Positions 31,129-39,249 of a stretch of DNA of 39,249 bases are shown piece after piece. The number at the start of each line of letters is the position of its first letter. Position 1 is the stretch's first letter. The notes under the pieces are model-generated. The model was not told where the DNA came from. It saw nothing but the letters and a program-made list of their open reading frames with translations, and did no database searches. The stretch is from Thermoplasmata archaeon (GTDB taxonomy: Archaea > Thermoplasmatota > Thermoplasmata > UBA10834), in the NCBI GenBank assembly GCA_029864565.1, contig JAOTTD010000016.1:1-39249 (forward strand). The letters run 5' to 3'. The translations under genes were made by a program, and so were the position numbers.

Positions 31129-32346
31129 ATGCAGGGGATGGACTCAGGCAATCGTGAAGAACTGGGACTCGAACCGGGAGGCGTGGGTTCGAAAGGCGGC
31201 ATCGAGGAACCTCGGACGGCTTTATCCCTCAAGAAGCGCAGACCATCCCGGAAGGCATTGACCATAGTGGGATCCATCGCGGTCGCCGCCTTGGCGTTGT
31301 CTACAGTGTGGGTTTTGTCGGGCACTTCTGAGCCGCAAGTCACCGTCGTCGCGATAGTCCCAATATCCGGAGTCTCATCGTATCTAGTGGAGATCGAAGA
31401 TGCTATGTCTATGACAGTGGAGAAGCTCAACAGATGGGGCGGGATCAATGGAATGCGCATAAGGCTTGTCGTGGAGGATTGCGGATCCAGTCCCGAGATC
31501 GCAGTGGAAAAGCTAGTCGAGGTAGAGGAGAGGTACCACCCCATCGCGGTCTTGACAGCCCAGAGAGGTGCAACAACCCCCATGTCAGAAATTGCAGAGG
31601 AGAACGGAATTGTCCTGATTTCGATTGGGGCGACGGCTGAGAACCTAACTGAGGAAAAGGATTGGGTATTCAGATATTACGTGTCTTCCATAGGTGAGGC
31701 TGAGAATGCTCTTGAGACCCTCGAAGGACTAAACGTGAGTTCTCTTGGAATCCTGCATCTAGATGATGCCTACGGAACCCCATTGATGAGCAAAATGACG
31801 GCGGCCTTCGAATCCTCGGGTGGGACGGTTGAGTCTTACAGCTTCGATGCGAACCGGGTGGAATTCTCCGAGGCGGTCGAGGCCGTCGGCGACAACGATG
31901 CAGTGTTCGCAGTGGCGCTCAGGCACCAGTTCCCTGCCATATTCGACGGACTTGATTCAGGCGGCTATGGAGGAGCTATCCTATGCGCAGTAGAGGCGTC
32001 AATCCCAGAGATGTGGGCGCTGCCACAAGCCCAAGGATGCTTCGTCAGCGCGCCGATAATGTATAGCTCCAGCGCTACTGTCGACACCGAATTTATCCGG
32101 GAATTCGAGGAGCGTTACAGAACGCCGTTGACGCATCAGGGAGCCATCGGCTCCGATGTTTTGAGGCTCATCTGGGGGCTGCTCTCCGACAGTGAGGTAT
32201 CCAGGGAAAACCTCCGGGACCAGCTGAATTCGGGATTCGTGTTCTCCGGGACGCTCGGAGTGGTGACTCTCGCACGAGGCTCTCATAACGCAGACATTCC
32301 AATCTATCCCGCTGTGATAGAGGAGGGTGAGCTGCGATACCTCTGA
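31129..32346 (+). CDS. Membrane-anchored periplasmic-binding-like protein (LivJ type)
   Basis: A protein of about 405 residues. A charged N-terminal 45 residues precede one membrane helix (TIVGSIAVAALALSTVWVLS). A type 1 periplasmic-binding fold follows, as in branched-chain amino acid receptors: VAIVPISG, EDAMSMTVEKLNRWGGINGM, LVVEDCGSSPEIAVEKL, and a second lobe with GILHLDDAYGTPLM. No ABC permease or ATPase gene is near. It is directly followed by a histidine kinase, so it is more likely a sensor than a transporter part. The ATG at 31129 is preferred over GTG 31120 because of spacing from GGAAG. The ligand is unknown. Confidence 0.82.
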   Translation: MQGMDSGNREELGLEPGGVGSKGGIEEPRTALSLKKRRPSRKALTIVGSIAVAALALSTVWVLSGTSEPQVTVVAIVPISGVSSYLVEIEDAMSMTVEKLNRWGGINGMRIRLVVEDCGSSPEIAVEKLVEVEERYHPIAVLTAQRGATTPMSEIAEENGIVLISIGATAENLTEEKDWVFRYYVSSIGEAENALETLEGLNVSSLGILHLDDAYGTPLMSKMTAAFESSGGTVESYSFDANRVEFSEAVEAVGDNDAVFAVALRHQFPAIFDGLDSGGYGGAILCAVEASIPEMWALPQAQGCFVSAPIMYSSSATVDTEFIREFEERYRTPLTHQGAIGSDVLRLIWGLLSDSEVSRENLRDQLNSGFVFSGTLGVVTLARGSHNADIPIYPAVIEEGELRYL

Positions 32347-32366
32347 GAGACTCGTTTCCGAGCCGC

Positions 32367-34277
32367 TTGTTCTCCAAGATTGGGGTCAGGCTTGCAGCCG
32401 TGTTTGTGATCCTCCTGCTGATGATGGCTTCATTGGCTCTATATTCATCCATCGAAGGCAGAAAGGCACTTGCGGAAGGGGTTGGCCTTGCGTCCGAGGC
32501 GATTGCAGAGAGCCTGTCCGATTCCATAGACAAGATGCTCTATCTGAACGGTCACGAAGTGCTCAATGCAATGAGTGACTACCTGATTGTGAAGGAGGTG
32601 AGTGATTCGAATGCCGTATTCGATGCGATGGATGACCCCCAGGCGTATATCGACTTGGTCGATGAGAATTGGACTTCAACGCCGCTGGATGTCGTCCCGG
32701 AATCGATGGAAGCGATACTGGAAACCAACGTCTCACTCACGCTCAGGGCCCAGTTTGTCGACCATTACACGACCGACCACGGCATGGAGATATTCGAAGA
32801 AATCATACTGACGAACAAATATGGCGCAGTGGTTGCGGTGACTGGTCGCACCACGGATTTTAGACAGAGTGATGAAACGTGGTGGCAGTCCGCCCAAGAG
32901 AGAGAACTGGAGATCTCCGACATTACGTACGACGAGGCCACTGGCCTCTACGGTGTATGCGCGTGCATGCCCGTCAAAGACGACGCTGGCGATGTCATCG
33001 GCGTGGCCAATGCAATGATCAACATACTGTCGGTCGCTAAGGATGTCGAGCTCACGGCGCTAGGCTACGAGACAAGTGAATTGAAAATCACAACGCCTGA
33101 TGGAAATCTGATATTCTCATCCAGAGCCTACGTGATGCTTCAGGATGTGTCATCTAGCGCGTTCTTCGAGCGGGTCACCGGCGAGAGGGGACATTTCTCG
33201 GAGAAGGAGGGAGAAGCGGACAGACTCTTCTCTTACGCCACGTCGTTGGGTTACCTGGAATACGACGGCCACGGTTGGATTGTGTTTCTAAGCCATTCGG
33301 AGGAGGAAGTCCTCGGTCCAGCGACTGAGCTTCAGATAAGAATAGCCACTGTGGCTCTTCTGGCAATAGTACTCGGCGCGATCATATCCGTAGCCCTGTC
33401 ACGTTCAATCACCGGGCCCCTAGCGGCACTGGAAACAGCTACGCGAGGCATGGCCAGGAGGGAATTGCATCAGAGAATTGCCGTATCCGGTGATAGCGAA
33501 TTGAGCCGGCTTGCGAAGTCGTTCAACGAGATGGGCTCCGAACTTGAATCGCTGTACTCAGGCCTTGATGCTAAAGTCAGAGAACGTACGGAGGAGCTCG
33601 AGAACGTGAACAAGAAGCTGAGCGTGCTCGCTTCGATCACCCGACACGACGCCCTTAACCAGATAACCATCCAGAAAGGATGGCTTAGCATGGCGCTGGA
33701 ATCCTCCAAGGATCCCGCTGTGATCGATTACCTGAATAAAATGGAGACTACAACAGACAATCTAGCGGATTTCATGCAGTTCACGAGCGAGTATGAGGAA
33801 GTGGGCATAAACATGCCCGAGTGGGTTAACTTGAAGGGAGCGTTCAATTCTGCCATCGCCGGACTCGACCTTGCAGGCAAGGAACTGAGCGTCAGGCTCG
33901 AGGGCGTTGACATCTATGCCGACCCGATGTTCCCGAAGGTGTTGCACAACCTCACTAGCAACTCGCTCAGACACGGACAGACCAGCACCAAGATATCGCT
34001 GTCATACTCCGAAGGCCCGGAGGGATTGACGATCGTGGTGGAGGACAATGGTGTCGGCGTACCTGCAGAGCACAAAGAAGACATATTCCAGAGAGAGCAC
34101 GAGAAGGGCAGGCGAAGCCACGGCCTGTTCTTGTCAGCGGAAATTCTCAGAATGACCATGATATCGATACGAGAAACGGGCGTCGTGGGCGGCGGGGCGC
34201 GATTCGAAATTCTCGTGCCGAAGGGGAAATACCGGTTCGCCGATAGCTCTCACGAAGGATCTGCGTCCGCGGCCTGA
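32367..34277 (+). CDS. Membrane sensor histidine kinase with dCache-like and HAMP domains
   Basis: A 636-residue two-component sensor. Membrane helix 1 is at residues 8-28. A large extracellular dCache-like sensor domain runs to about 320 (with TWWQSAQERELEISDITYDE and YGVCACMPVKDDAGDVIGVA). Helix 2 is at 325-345, and HAMP spans 345-400. The phosphoacceptor is His427 in SITRHDALNQ, the archaeal TRHD type. The ATPase domain has the N box NLTSNSLRHG and G1 box VEDNGVGVP. The TTG at 32367 is 20 bases after the binding-protein stop. No response regulator is in view. It probably senses a ligand together with its neighbour. Confidence 0.88.
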   Translation: MFSKIGVRLAAVFVILLLMMASLALYSSIEGRKALAEGVGLASEAIAESLSDSIDKMLYLNGHEVLNAMSDYLIVKEVSDSNAVFDAMDDPQAYIDLVDENWTSTPLDVVPESMEAILETNVSLTLRAQFVDHYTTDHGMEIFEEIILTNKYGAVVAVTGRTTDFRQSDETWWQSAQERELEISDITYDEATGLYGVCACMPVKDDAGDVIGVANAMINILSVAKDVELTALGYETSELKITTPDGNLIFSSRAYVMLQDVSSSAFFERVTGERGHFSEKEGEADRLFSYATSLGYLEYDGHGWIVFLSHSEEEVLGPATELQIRIATVALLAIVLGAIISVALSRSITGPLAALETATRGMARRELHQRIAVSGDSELSRLAKSFNEMGSELESLYSGLDAKVRERTEELENVNKKLSVLASITRHDALNQITIQKGWLSMALESSKDPAVIDYLNKMETTTDNLADFMQFTSEYEEVGINMPEWVNLKGAFNSAIAGLDLAGKELSVRLEGVDIYADPMFPKVLHNLTSNSLRHGQTSTKISLSYSEGPEGLTIVVEDNGVGVPAEHKEDIFQREHEKGRRSHGLFLSAEILRMTMISIRETGVVGGGARFEILVPKGKYRFADSSHEGSASAA

Positions 34278-34352
34278 CGTACAAAGCCGTCGGACATAGC
34301 TGCCCTTGCTCCCCGAAAGGATTATCTCCCATATCCAATCTAGACTGAGAAC

Positions 34353-35363
34353 TTGACCGCCCTTGTGCTACGCAATTTCGACGAGTCCTCGATTGACGAC
34401 ATGATCGAGATACTATCGAAGGCTCGCGCCGACCACCCGCACGAGCGGAGGCTCACACCTGACGAAGCTAGGGAATACACGGTCCTCGACCCGGATTTCG
34501 ACTCGGAGGGCTCATGGTTCGCCATCCTCGAAGGCGAAGCCGTGGGATTCGGCTTCGTCCTGGTGGAGAGCAATCGGATCAAAGCCGGAAAGGACGACGC
34601 ATATGTCGATATTGACGTTGTGCCAGAACACAGGGGAAAGGGGGTCGAGCAGAAGCTGCTTGATAAATCGCTCGACTACTTGCGGTCGAGGAACGTCGGC
34701 GGAGCCCTTTCGAGGTGCCCAGTCATGGATGGCTGGAAACGGTCGTTGCTGACCTCGCACTCGTTCGAGGAGGTCTACAGAGTATACGTACTTGTGAGAC
34801 GGGGGCGTGCTGAGGTGCAAGACGCGCTGCCTCCGCCGGGCTTCCAACTTGAGCGCAGGAGTCTTCGCGAGTGTTCGAACGATGACATCACGAAGATAGT
34901 AGACGTCTTCAATGACTCCTTCAGAGACCACTTCAACTTCGCGCCCGAGCGGCCGGAACGCTTCATCAACGCTCGTGACTGCAGAGATGACCCCACCATC
35001 CTGACACTTGCGTGGAGAATGGGCGAGATCACTGGTTTTTGCCTTTCTGAAGAGAGCTTGACGTTCAACCAGGAGAAAGGCGAGCGAACTGGCTGGGTAG
35101 ACATTCTTGGCGTGAGGCCACGGTTCAGACGCATCGGCCTCGGGAAGGCGTTGCTATCGGACGGAATGAGATGGATCCTCGATAGGGGATTGGACACGAT
35201 CTATCTCGGCGTGTTCGCCAAGAACGAAATGGCCCTCGGTCTCTACAGGCCCTTCGGGTTCTTGAACGACACGGAAAGTGTGTGGTACAGCAAGAATATC
35301 CCGAAGGATGCGACCGACCCATCTTCGCATGCTTTGGACAAGAGCCGTGATTCGGGAGCGTGA
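34353..35363 (+). CDS. Double GNAT-domain acetyltransferase
   Basis: A 336-residue protein with two GNAT folds. The first acetyl-CoA loop is in VVPEHRGKGVEQKLLDKSLD near residues 90-110. The second is in GVRPRFRRIGLGKALLSDGM near 252-271, followed by YLGVFAKNEMALGLYRPFGF. Two-domain layouts resemble mycothiol synthase-like proteins, but the substrate cannot be inferred. Usually only one domain is catalytic in such proteins. The TTG at 34353 starts 75 bases after the kinase; an independent transcript is possible. Likely cytosolic. Confidence 0.88.
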   Translation: MTALVLRNFDESSIDDMIEILSKARADHPHERRLTPDEAREYTVLDPDFDSEGSWFAILEGEAVGFGFVLVESNRIKAGKDDAYVDIDVVPEHRGKGVEQKLLDKSLDYLRSRNVGGALSRCPVMDGWKRSLLTSHSFEEVYRVYVLVRRGRAEVQDALPPPGFQLERRSLRECSNDDITKIVDVFNDSFRDHFNFAPERPERFINARDCRDDPTILTLAWRMGEITGFCLSEESLTFNQEKGERTGWVDILGVRPRFRRIGLGKALLSDGMRWILDRGLDTIYLGVFAKNEMALGLYRPFGFLNDTESVWYSKNIPKDATDPSSHALDKSRDSGA

Positions 35364-35478
35364 AAGCGCCTCTGAAAATAAGCTGTGATGATGTTTATTC
35401 GGCGTTAATTCCACTCCCTCATCAGAATGCTGTTTTCTTTATATACCCAGATAGCACAATACATCTTCGGGAAATCTC

Positions 35479-35490
35479 ATATATATGTTA
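35479..35490 (+). promoter_or_regulatory. TATA box of the peptide-binding surface protein
   Basis: CATATATATGTTA lies about 65 bases before the start, giving a leader near 40 bases. A second TATA-like stretch, TTTATATAC, is at 35438-35446. Confidence 0.6.
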
Positions 35491-35550
35491 AGACGTTTGT
35501 ACGTTCATCACTCCATTGGAGTGTGGGACGAGTATGGAGGATGAAATAGC

Positions 35551-38500
35551 ATGAGATATCGTGAGTTGTTCACAGGATTAGTGATATTGGTTATGGTGCT
35601 ATCGGCTTTTGCGGCTCTGCCCGCAAAGACGGTGAGCGCAGCAGCGGACGAGGATGTGTTCTACATCGCAATGCAGGAAGACATGCCGGACTTCAACTAC
35701 TTTAACCTGGGGTCAAACAGCATCTGGAAGTACAACGTAATAGGCATGGGGTTTGAGGGCCTATCGACAGCCGACTTCGACCTCAGACCTGTTCCGCAAC
35801 TTGCCGAGAGCTGGGATTTCGATGAGGACACGCTCACTATCGATGTGTATCTGAGACAGGGCGTATTATTCCACGATCTAACGGAGATGACGGCGGAGGA
35901 CGTCAAGTTCACGTATATGATGCTGAGGGACGGTTCTGTTTACTCCGACAACATCATTCCAGCGTTCGACGCGAATGATGACAATGTCGTGAGCGAGACA
36001 GAGCTGAACGACGGCATAACAATCGTCAACGATTATGAGCTTACCATAGTCATGGCTAAACCATATGGACAGTTCTTCTCTAGCACTCTTGGAGTGCCCA
36101 TTGTGCCGAAGCACATCTGGGAAGACCATGTAGACTCCGAGAACAGAGTCATTGTGACGTGGGGCACGGACAAGATCGCAGCGACTGGGACAGGCCCCTG
36201 GTACTACGCTGATGGGGTTGCGAACTCCTACAGAGTTATGAAGAAGTTCGACGACTACTGGGGTAAGGACCTCACGACTCCCTACGGCATGCCGTTATTC
36301 CCGAATGCCGTTGACACGGTCTTCTACAAGATCTACGCGAGCATCGACACGGCAATCCTCGCCCTTCAGGGCGGGCAGGTGAATTACATCGCTTGGGCAG
36401 TAACTGCTGGACGTGTTCCAGGATTGCAGAGCGACCCTAACATCGAGCTTGAGTACATGTCTGATGCAGGCTACTTCTACATGGCATTTAACATGAAGAA
36501 GGAACCCATGAACAACCTCTCCTTCAGAAAGGCCGTGTCGCATCTGATAGATAAGGAGCAGCTCGTCGACGTGTACATGGGTGGCTTCGGCCAGGCAGGC
36601 TCAGCAGCGGTTTCGCCGTTCTTCGGCGAGTGGCACAACCCCGCCGTGACGAAGTATGCGTTTGACATCGACGCGGCGAATGCATTACTCGATGAGGCGG
36701 GCTACGATGACCAGAACGGAGACGGCTGGAGAGACCTGCCAGATGGCAGGATCATGGAGAAGATCACCCTCTTGACCCCGCCTGCCGACTACGACCCGAT
36801 CAGAATCAGAGCGGGACAGATGATAGCCTCCAACATGAGAGCCGCTGGCATCAATGTTGAGGCGAAGCCGATTGACTTCAATACACTGGTCGCAAAGTCT
36901 GTGGCCTTCGACTATCAGATACTAATCATCGGGTGGAACTTCAGCGGATACACGGAGTGTGTGAGCGTCCTTTTCGACATATACGGCACGGCCGCGGCGA
37001 GCAATAATTGGGCGTTCTGGTCCGATACTAACCCGAACCCGTACTACTCGGACCTCGGAGGCGTCAGCACCCTTGCTGACGAGGCGACCACCGATATGGC
37101 CGACGCGTTCGCTTTGCTCGAGGATGATGCGAGAGCGACCTTCGATGTGGCCAAACAGATCGATTATGTCAAACAGGGTCAGGAGATCATCGCTGACGCG
37201 GTCCCGTGTAATGTCCTGTATTACAGGGTGAACGTTGAGGCTCACGACAAGGTTTGGGCTAACTGGACCGAGTTCGATGGTTCAATGATGAACCCGTACA
37301 ACCTTTGCACGCTCGAGTATTCTGGAACTGGCGGTGCTGAAGGCGGAGGCGCAGTTACTGCCACTCTAAGCGCTGGTCTGACCGTCGCTGGCAAGGTGAT
37401 GTGTGACGAGAGCATCGATGCATACGTCAAGGCGATTGACAACCTCGGCAACCCCGTAGTCGGAGCCGACGTCGAAGTAGACGTGACCGATGGAGTTGCA
37501 GCGTCCCCTGAAAGTGGGACGACAGACGAGGACGGTGTCTTTGAGTTTGCCGTTATGGGCGAGGCTGCAGGCGTCTCGACTGTGAACGTAACCGTAACTA
37601 GCGGCGCACTGGAGGCCACGGACTCGGCCGGCGTAATCGTGTCGTCACTCGGTGGCATCGCTGTGCAAGTCATGCCGGCGAAGACGGTGCTCGAAGCCGA
37701 TGAGTCCACCGATGTAGAGGTGGTCGTGACAGATGTCGAAGGAGACCCCGTCGAAGGTGCGACGGTGACAATCGACCCATACCTCCTCGGATACGGTTCG
37801 ATATCACCGGAAGAGTTGACCACCGGTGCGACTGGCATGGGCACGATGACCTACACGGCACCTGCCAATGACCTGGAACACCAGCACATGTTGGTGACGC
37901 TCGCTGCCTCTGTGGCGCACCCCAAGTATTCGATGACGAATCTGGCTACTAGCTCGATAATGGTGTACAACGACGCCCCGCCTGACTGGGTCATAACCTC
38001 GATCGAATCCGTTACCACAACGGCGCTCAATTCGACCGACTACAATGCTACCATAAGCGTCCTGCTCACGGACGATGAGGGAAACCCGATGGGCGGCGAG
38101 ACACTGGATGTTGTCTACAGCGACGAGTCCCTTGTCACGAGCCCGGACATTGAAGTGACCACGGCCGTGGACGGCACTGCGGAGTTGGACATTGCCATGG
38201 CTGACACCGGCGCATCCGGCGCCCTTAGGGTCACGATAGGTATGCTGTCCATTGCGAACAGCATAACTGACACCGTGACTCTGACCTATGTGGACCCGGC
38301 TGACCCGCCCGCGGATCCAATGTACGGTGGATACATCCAGTTCGACATGGAGAAATTCGTCGATCCGCTTGGATCGATTGACGTGACCGTCCACGTGTTC
38401 GACAGCGATGGAGCTCCGGCTGACGGCGTGAACGCCACTGTCGTAGCACCTGCCACCTCATACGGCCAGATGATGGAATGGGACGATGTGGAGTTTAACT

Positions 38501-39249
38501 CGTTGTGGGAATACGTCGGCATATCGGTAACTACTGAGGCCGACGGACAGAGCATCTCTACTGCAGGCGCGTTCGACTCGCCTTTCGTCGGCCGAGCCGC
38601 GGATTACGCGGACTTCTGGTATGGAGACATACCCGTTGGAGTGGTCATAACGGCTGGAGTCTACGAGATGACGCTGAACGGAGTCAACTTGGCAAGCTTG
38701 GACTTGATCAACTCCATACATGTGCTGCCTGGCTCTTGGACCACAGCGGAGTTCGATGGCGACGAGGACTTCGGCACTAGGGACGACTGGGGACCATGGC
38801 CCTTGAGCTTCTCCATCTGGGGCCAGACGGTGATATCCAGCAGCTTAGCATACGGCCGAGCTATGGAACTGACAACGGTAGCCTATGAGATCGACAAGCC
38901 GGTGCTGAAAGCAAAGGACGCTGAGTTCGACATGACGGGTGTTAGCGTCACCGCATACGACGAGAACAACGTCCCGATCGAAGACGCCGATGTGACTCTG
39001 TACACGCTGGGCGACTACGGCGTGGTGGACGAAGATGGGGGTCCCGTGGTTATCGATTGGGCGTGGGGAGAGGCGACAAATGCCTCCGACGCGGATGGAA
39101 CAGCGACCTTCAACGTCACCGCTGCTTCGCAGAACTCATATGCCGACATGGAAGACTTTGACGTGATTACGAGGATATTTGACGGCATCTCGAGAGAGGT
39201 CAATCCCGATATGTACATTGTAGCCAATGTCGATGGCTATATGGCGCTG
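35551..39249 (+). CDS. Peptide-binding (SBP_bac_5) protein fused to Ig-like repeats, 3' end beyond window
   Basis: The frame is open from the ATG at 35551 to the end of the window, at least 1,233 residues. A signal peptide ends near residue 29 (AKTVSA). Residues 35-585 form a family 5 extracellular solute-binding domain as in oligopeptide transporters (GMGFEGLSTADFDLRPVPQL, then DVYLRQGVLFHDLTEMTAED). From about 600 onward come repeated Ig-like (invasin/Big_1-type) domains, for example DNLGNPVVGADVEVDVTDGV and VTDVEGDPVEGATVTIDPYL. The long beta-repeat stalk suggests it is tethered in the envelope. GGAGG precedes the start by about ten bases. No permease genes are visible; they may lie downstream. 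Confidence 0.88.
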   Translation, partial: MRYRELFTGLVILVMVLSAFAALPAKTVSAAADEDVFYIAMQEDMPDFNYFNLGSNSIWKYNVIGMGFEGLSTADFDLRPVPQLAESWDFDEDTLTIDVYLRQGVLFHDLTEMTAEDVKFTYMMLRDGSVYSDNIIPAFDANDDNVVSETELNDGITIVNDYELTIVMAKPYGQFFSSTLGVPIVPKHIWEDHVDSENRVIVTWGTDKIAATGTGPWYYADGVANSYRVMKKFDDYWGKDLTTPYGMPLFPNAVDTVFYKIYASIDTAILALQGGQVNYIAWAVTAGRVPGLQSDPNIELEYMSDAGYFYMAFNMKKEPMNNLSFRKAVSHLIDKEQLVDVYMGGFGQAGSAAVSPFFGEWHNPAVTKYAFDIDAANALLDEAGYDDQNGDGWRDLPDGRIMEKITLLTPPADYDPIRIRAGQMIASNMRAAGINVEAKPIDFNTLVAKSVAFDYQILIIGWNFSGYTECVSVLFDIYGTAAASNNWAFWSDTNPNPYYSDLGGVSTLADEATTDMADAFALLEDDARATFDVAKQIDYVKQGQEIIADAVPCNVLYYRVNVEAHDKVWANWTEFDGSMMNPYNLCTLEYSGTGGAEGGGAVTATLSAGLTVAGKVMCDESIDAYVKAIDNLGNPVVGADVEVDVTDGVAASPESGTTDEDGVFEFAVMGEAAGVSTVNVTVTSGALEATDSAGVIVSSLGGIAVQVMPAKTVLEADESTDVEVVVTDVEGDPVEGATVTIDPYLLGYGSISPEELTTGATGMGTMTYTAPANDLEHQHMLVTLAASVAHPKYSMTNLATSSIMVYNDAPPDWVITSIESVTTTALNSTDYNATISVLLTDDEGNPMGGETLDVVYSDESLVTSPDIEVTTAVDGTAELDIAMADTGASGALRVTIGMLSIANSITDTVTLTYVDPADPPADPMYGGYIQFDMEKFVDPLGSIDVTVHVFDSDGAPADGVNATVVAPATSYGQMMEWDDVEFNSLWEYVGISVTTEADGQSISTAGAFDSPFVGRAADYADFWYGDIPVGVVITAGVYEMTLNGVNLASLDLINSIHVLPGSWTTAEFDGDEDFGTRDDWGPWPLSFSIWGQTVISSSLAYGRAMELTTVAYEIDKPVLKAKDAEFDMTGVSVTAYDENNVPIEDADVTLYTLGDYGVVDEDGGPVVIDWAWGEATNASDADGTATFNVTAASQNSYADMEDFDVITRIFDGISREVNPDMYIVANVDGYMAL

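Noticed and set aside
1-39249. CRISPR array or toxin-antitoxin pair
   Set aside because: I saw no regularly spaced short repeats and no recognisable cas or toxin-antitoxin genes in the window.

Overview
This window looks like a chromosome segment from a euryarchaeote, most likely of the Thermoplasmatota. That is an inference from gene content. Supporting signs are a fla1-type archaellum locus, TATA-box promoters, an archaeal LSm plus L37e pair, a Fe-S type PurF, a histidine kinase of the archaeal TRHD type, and long CARDB or Ig-like surface proteins. No rRNA or other lineage-defining gene is present, so the placement is tentative.

Layout. (1) 1-4911 is housekeeping: AMMECR1, dihydroorotase pyrC, a YkgJ-type cysteine-cluster protein, an AIM24/TIGR00266 protein with a small membrane protein, and an Lrp/AsnC regulator. 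(2) 4919-7237 holds a coiled-coil protein and two divergent, mutually similar winged-helix regulators. (3) 7238-20794 is the archaellum locus: three archaellins (one enlarged by three fibronectin-III domains), a separate FlaD/E protein, a FlaC-FlaE fusion, a FlaF with an inserted beta-propeller, FlaG, FlaH, two FlaI motor ATPases and FlaJ. (4) 21123-24254 encodes a large anchored surface protein. (5) 24320-26278 holds LSm, L37e, purF and tRNA-Ala(GGC). (6) 26254-30893 is an apparent integrated island bounded by a 32-bp repeat of the tRNA-Ala 3' end. It carries an integrase remnant, a broken pilin gene, and a TasA-like fibre module with its own signal peptidase. (7) 31129-39249 holds a binding-protein and histidine-kinase pair, a double GNAT protein and the start of a very long peptide-binding/Ig-like surface protein.

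Most notable signals. The segment 8976-11047 is enclosed by a perfect 27-bp inverted repeat. It contains the fibronectin-archaellin gene and the promoter that appears to drive the downstream archaellum operon. If it inverts, it would act as an ON/OFF switch for motility; this is inferred, not shown. A second signal is a shared motif, consensus TTGAGAATCAC, often within short inverted repeats. It lies upstream of the two regulators, the archaellin units, the second flaI and the large surface protein, which suggests one regulon. The archaellin mRNAs also seem to have long, hairpin-rich leaders.

How the genes fit together. The two winged-helix proteins probably control the archaellum locus. FlaF and FlaG are stator proteins anchoring the machine to the envelope. 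FlaH and FlaI form the motor, FlaJ is the membrane platform, and the FlaC/D/E proteins link to chemotaxis. The prepilin peptidase and the che genes are not in this window.
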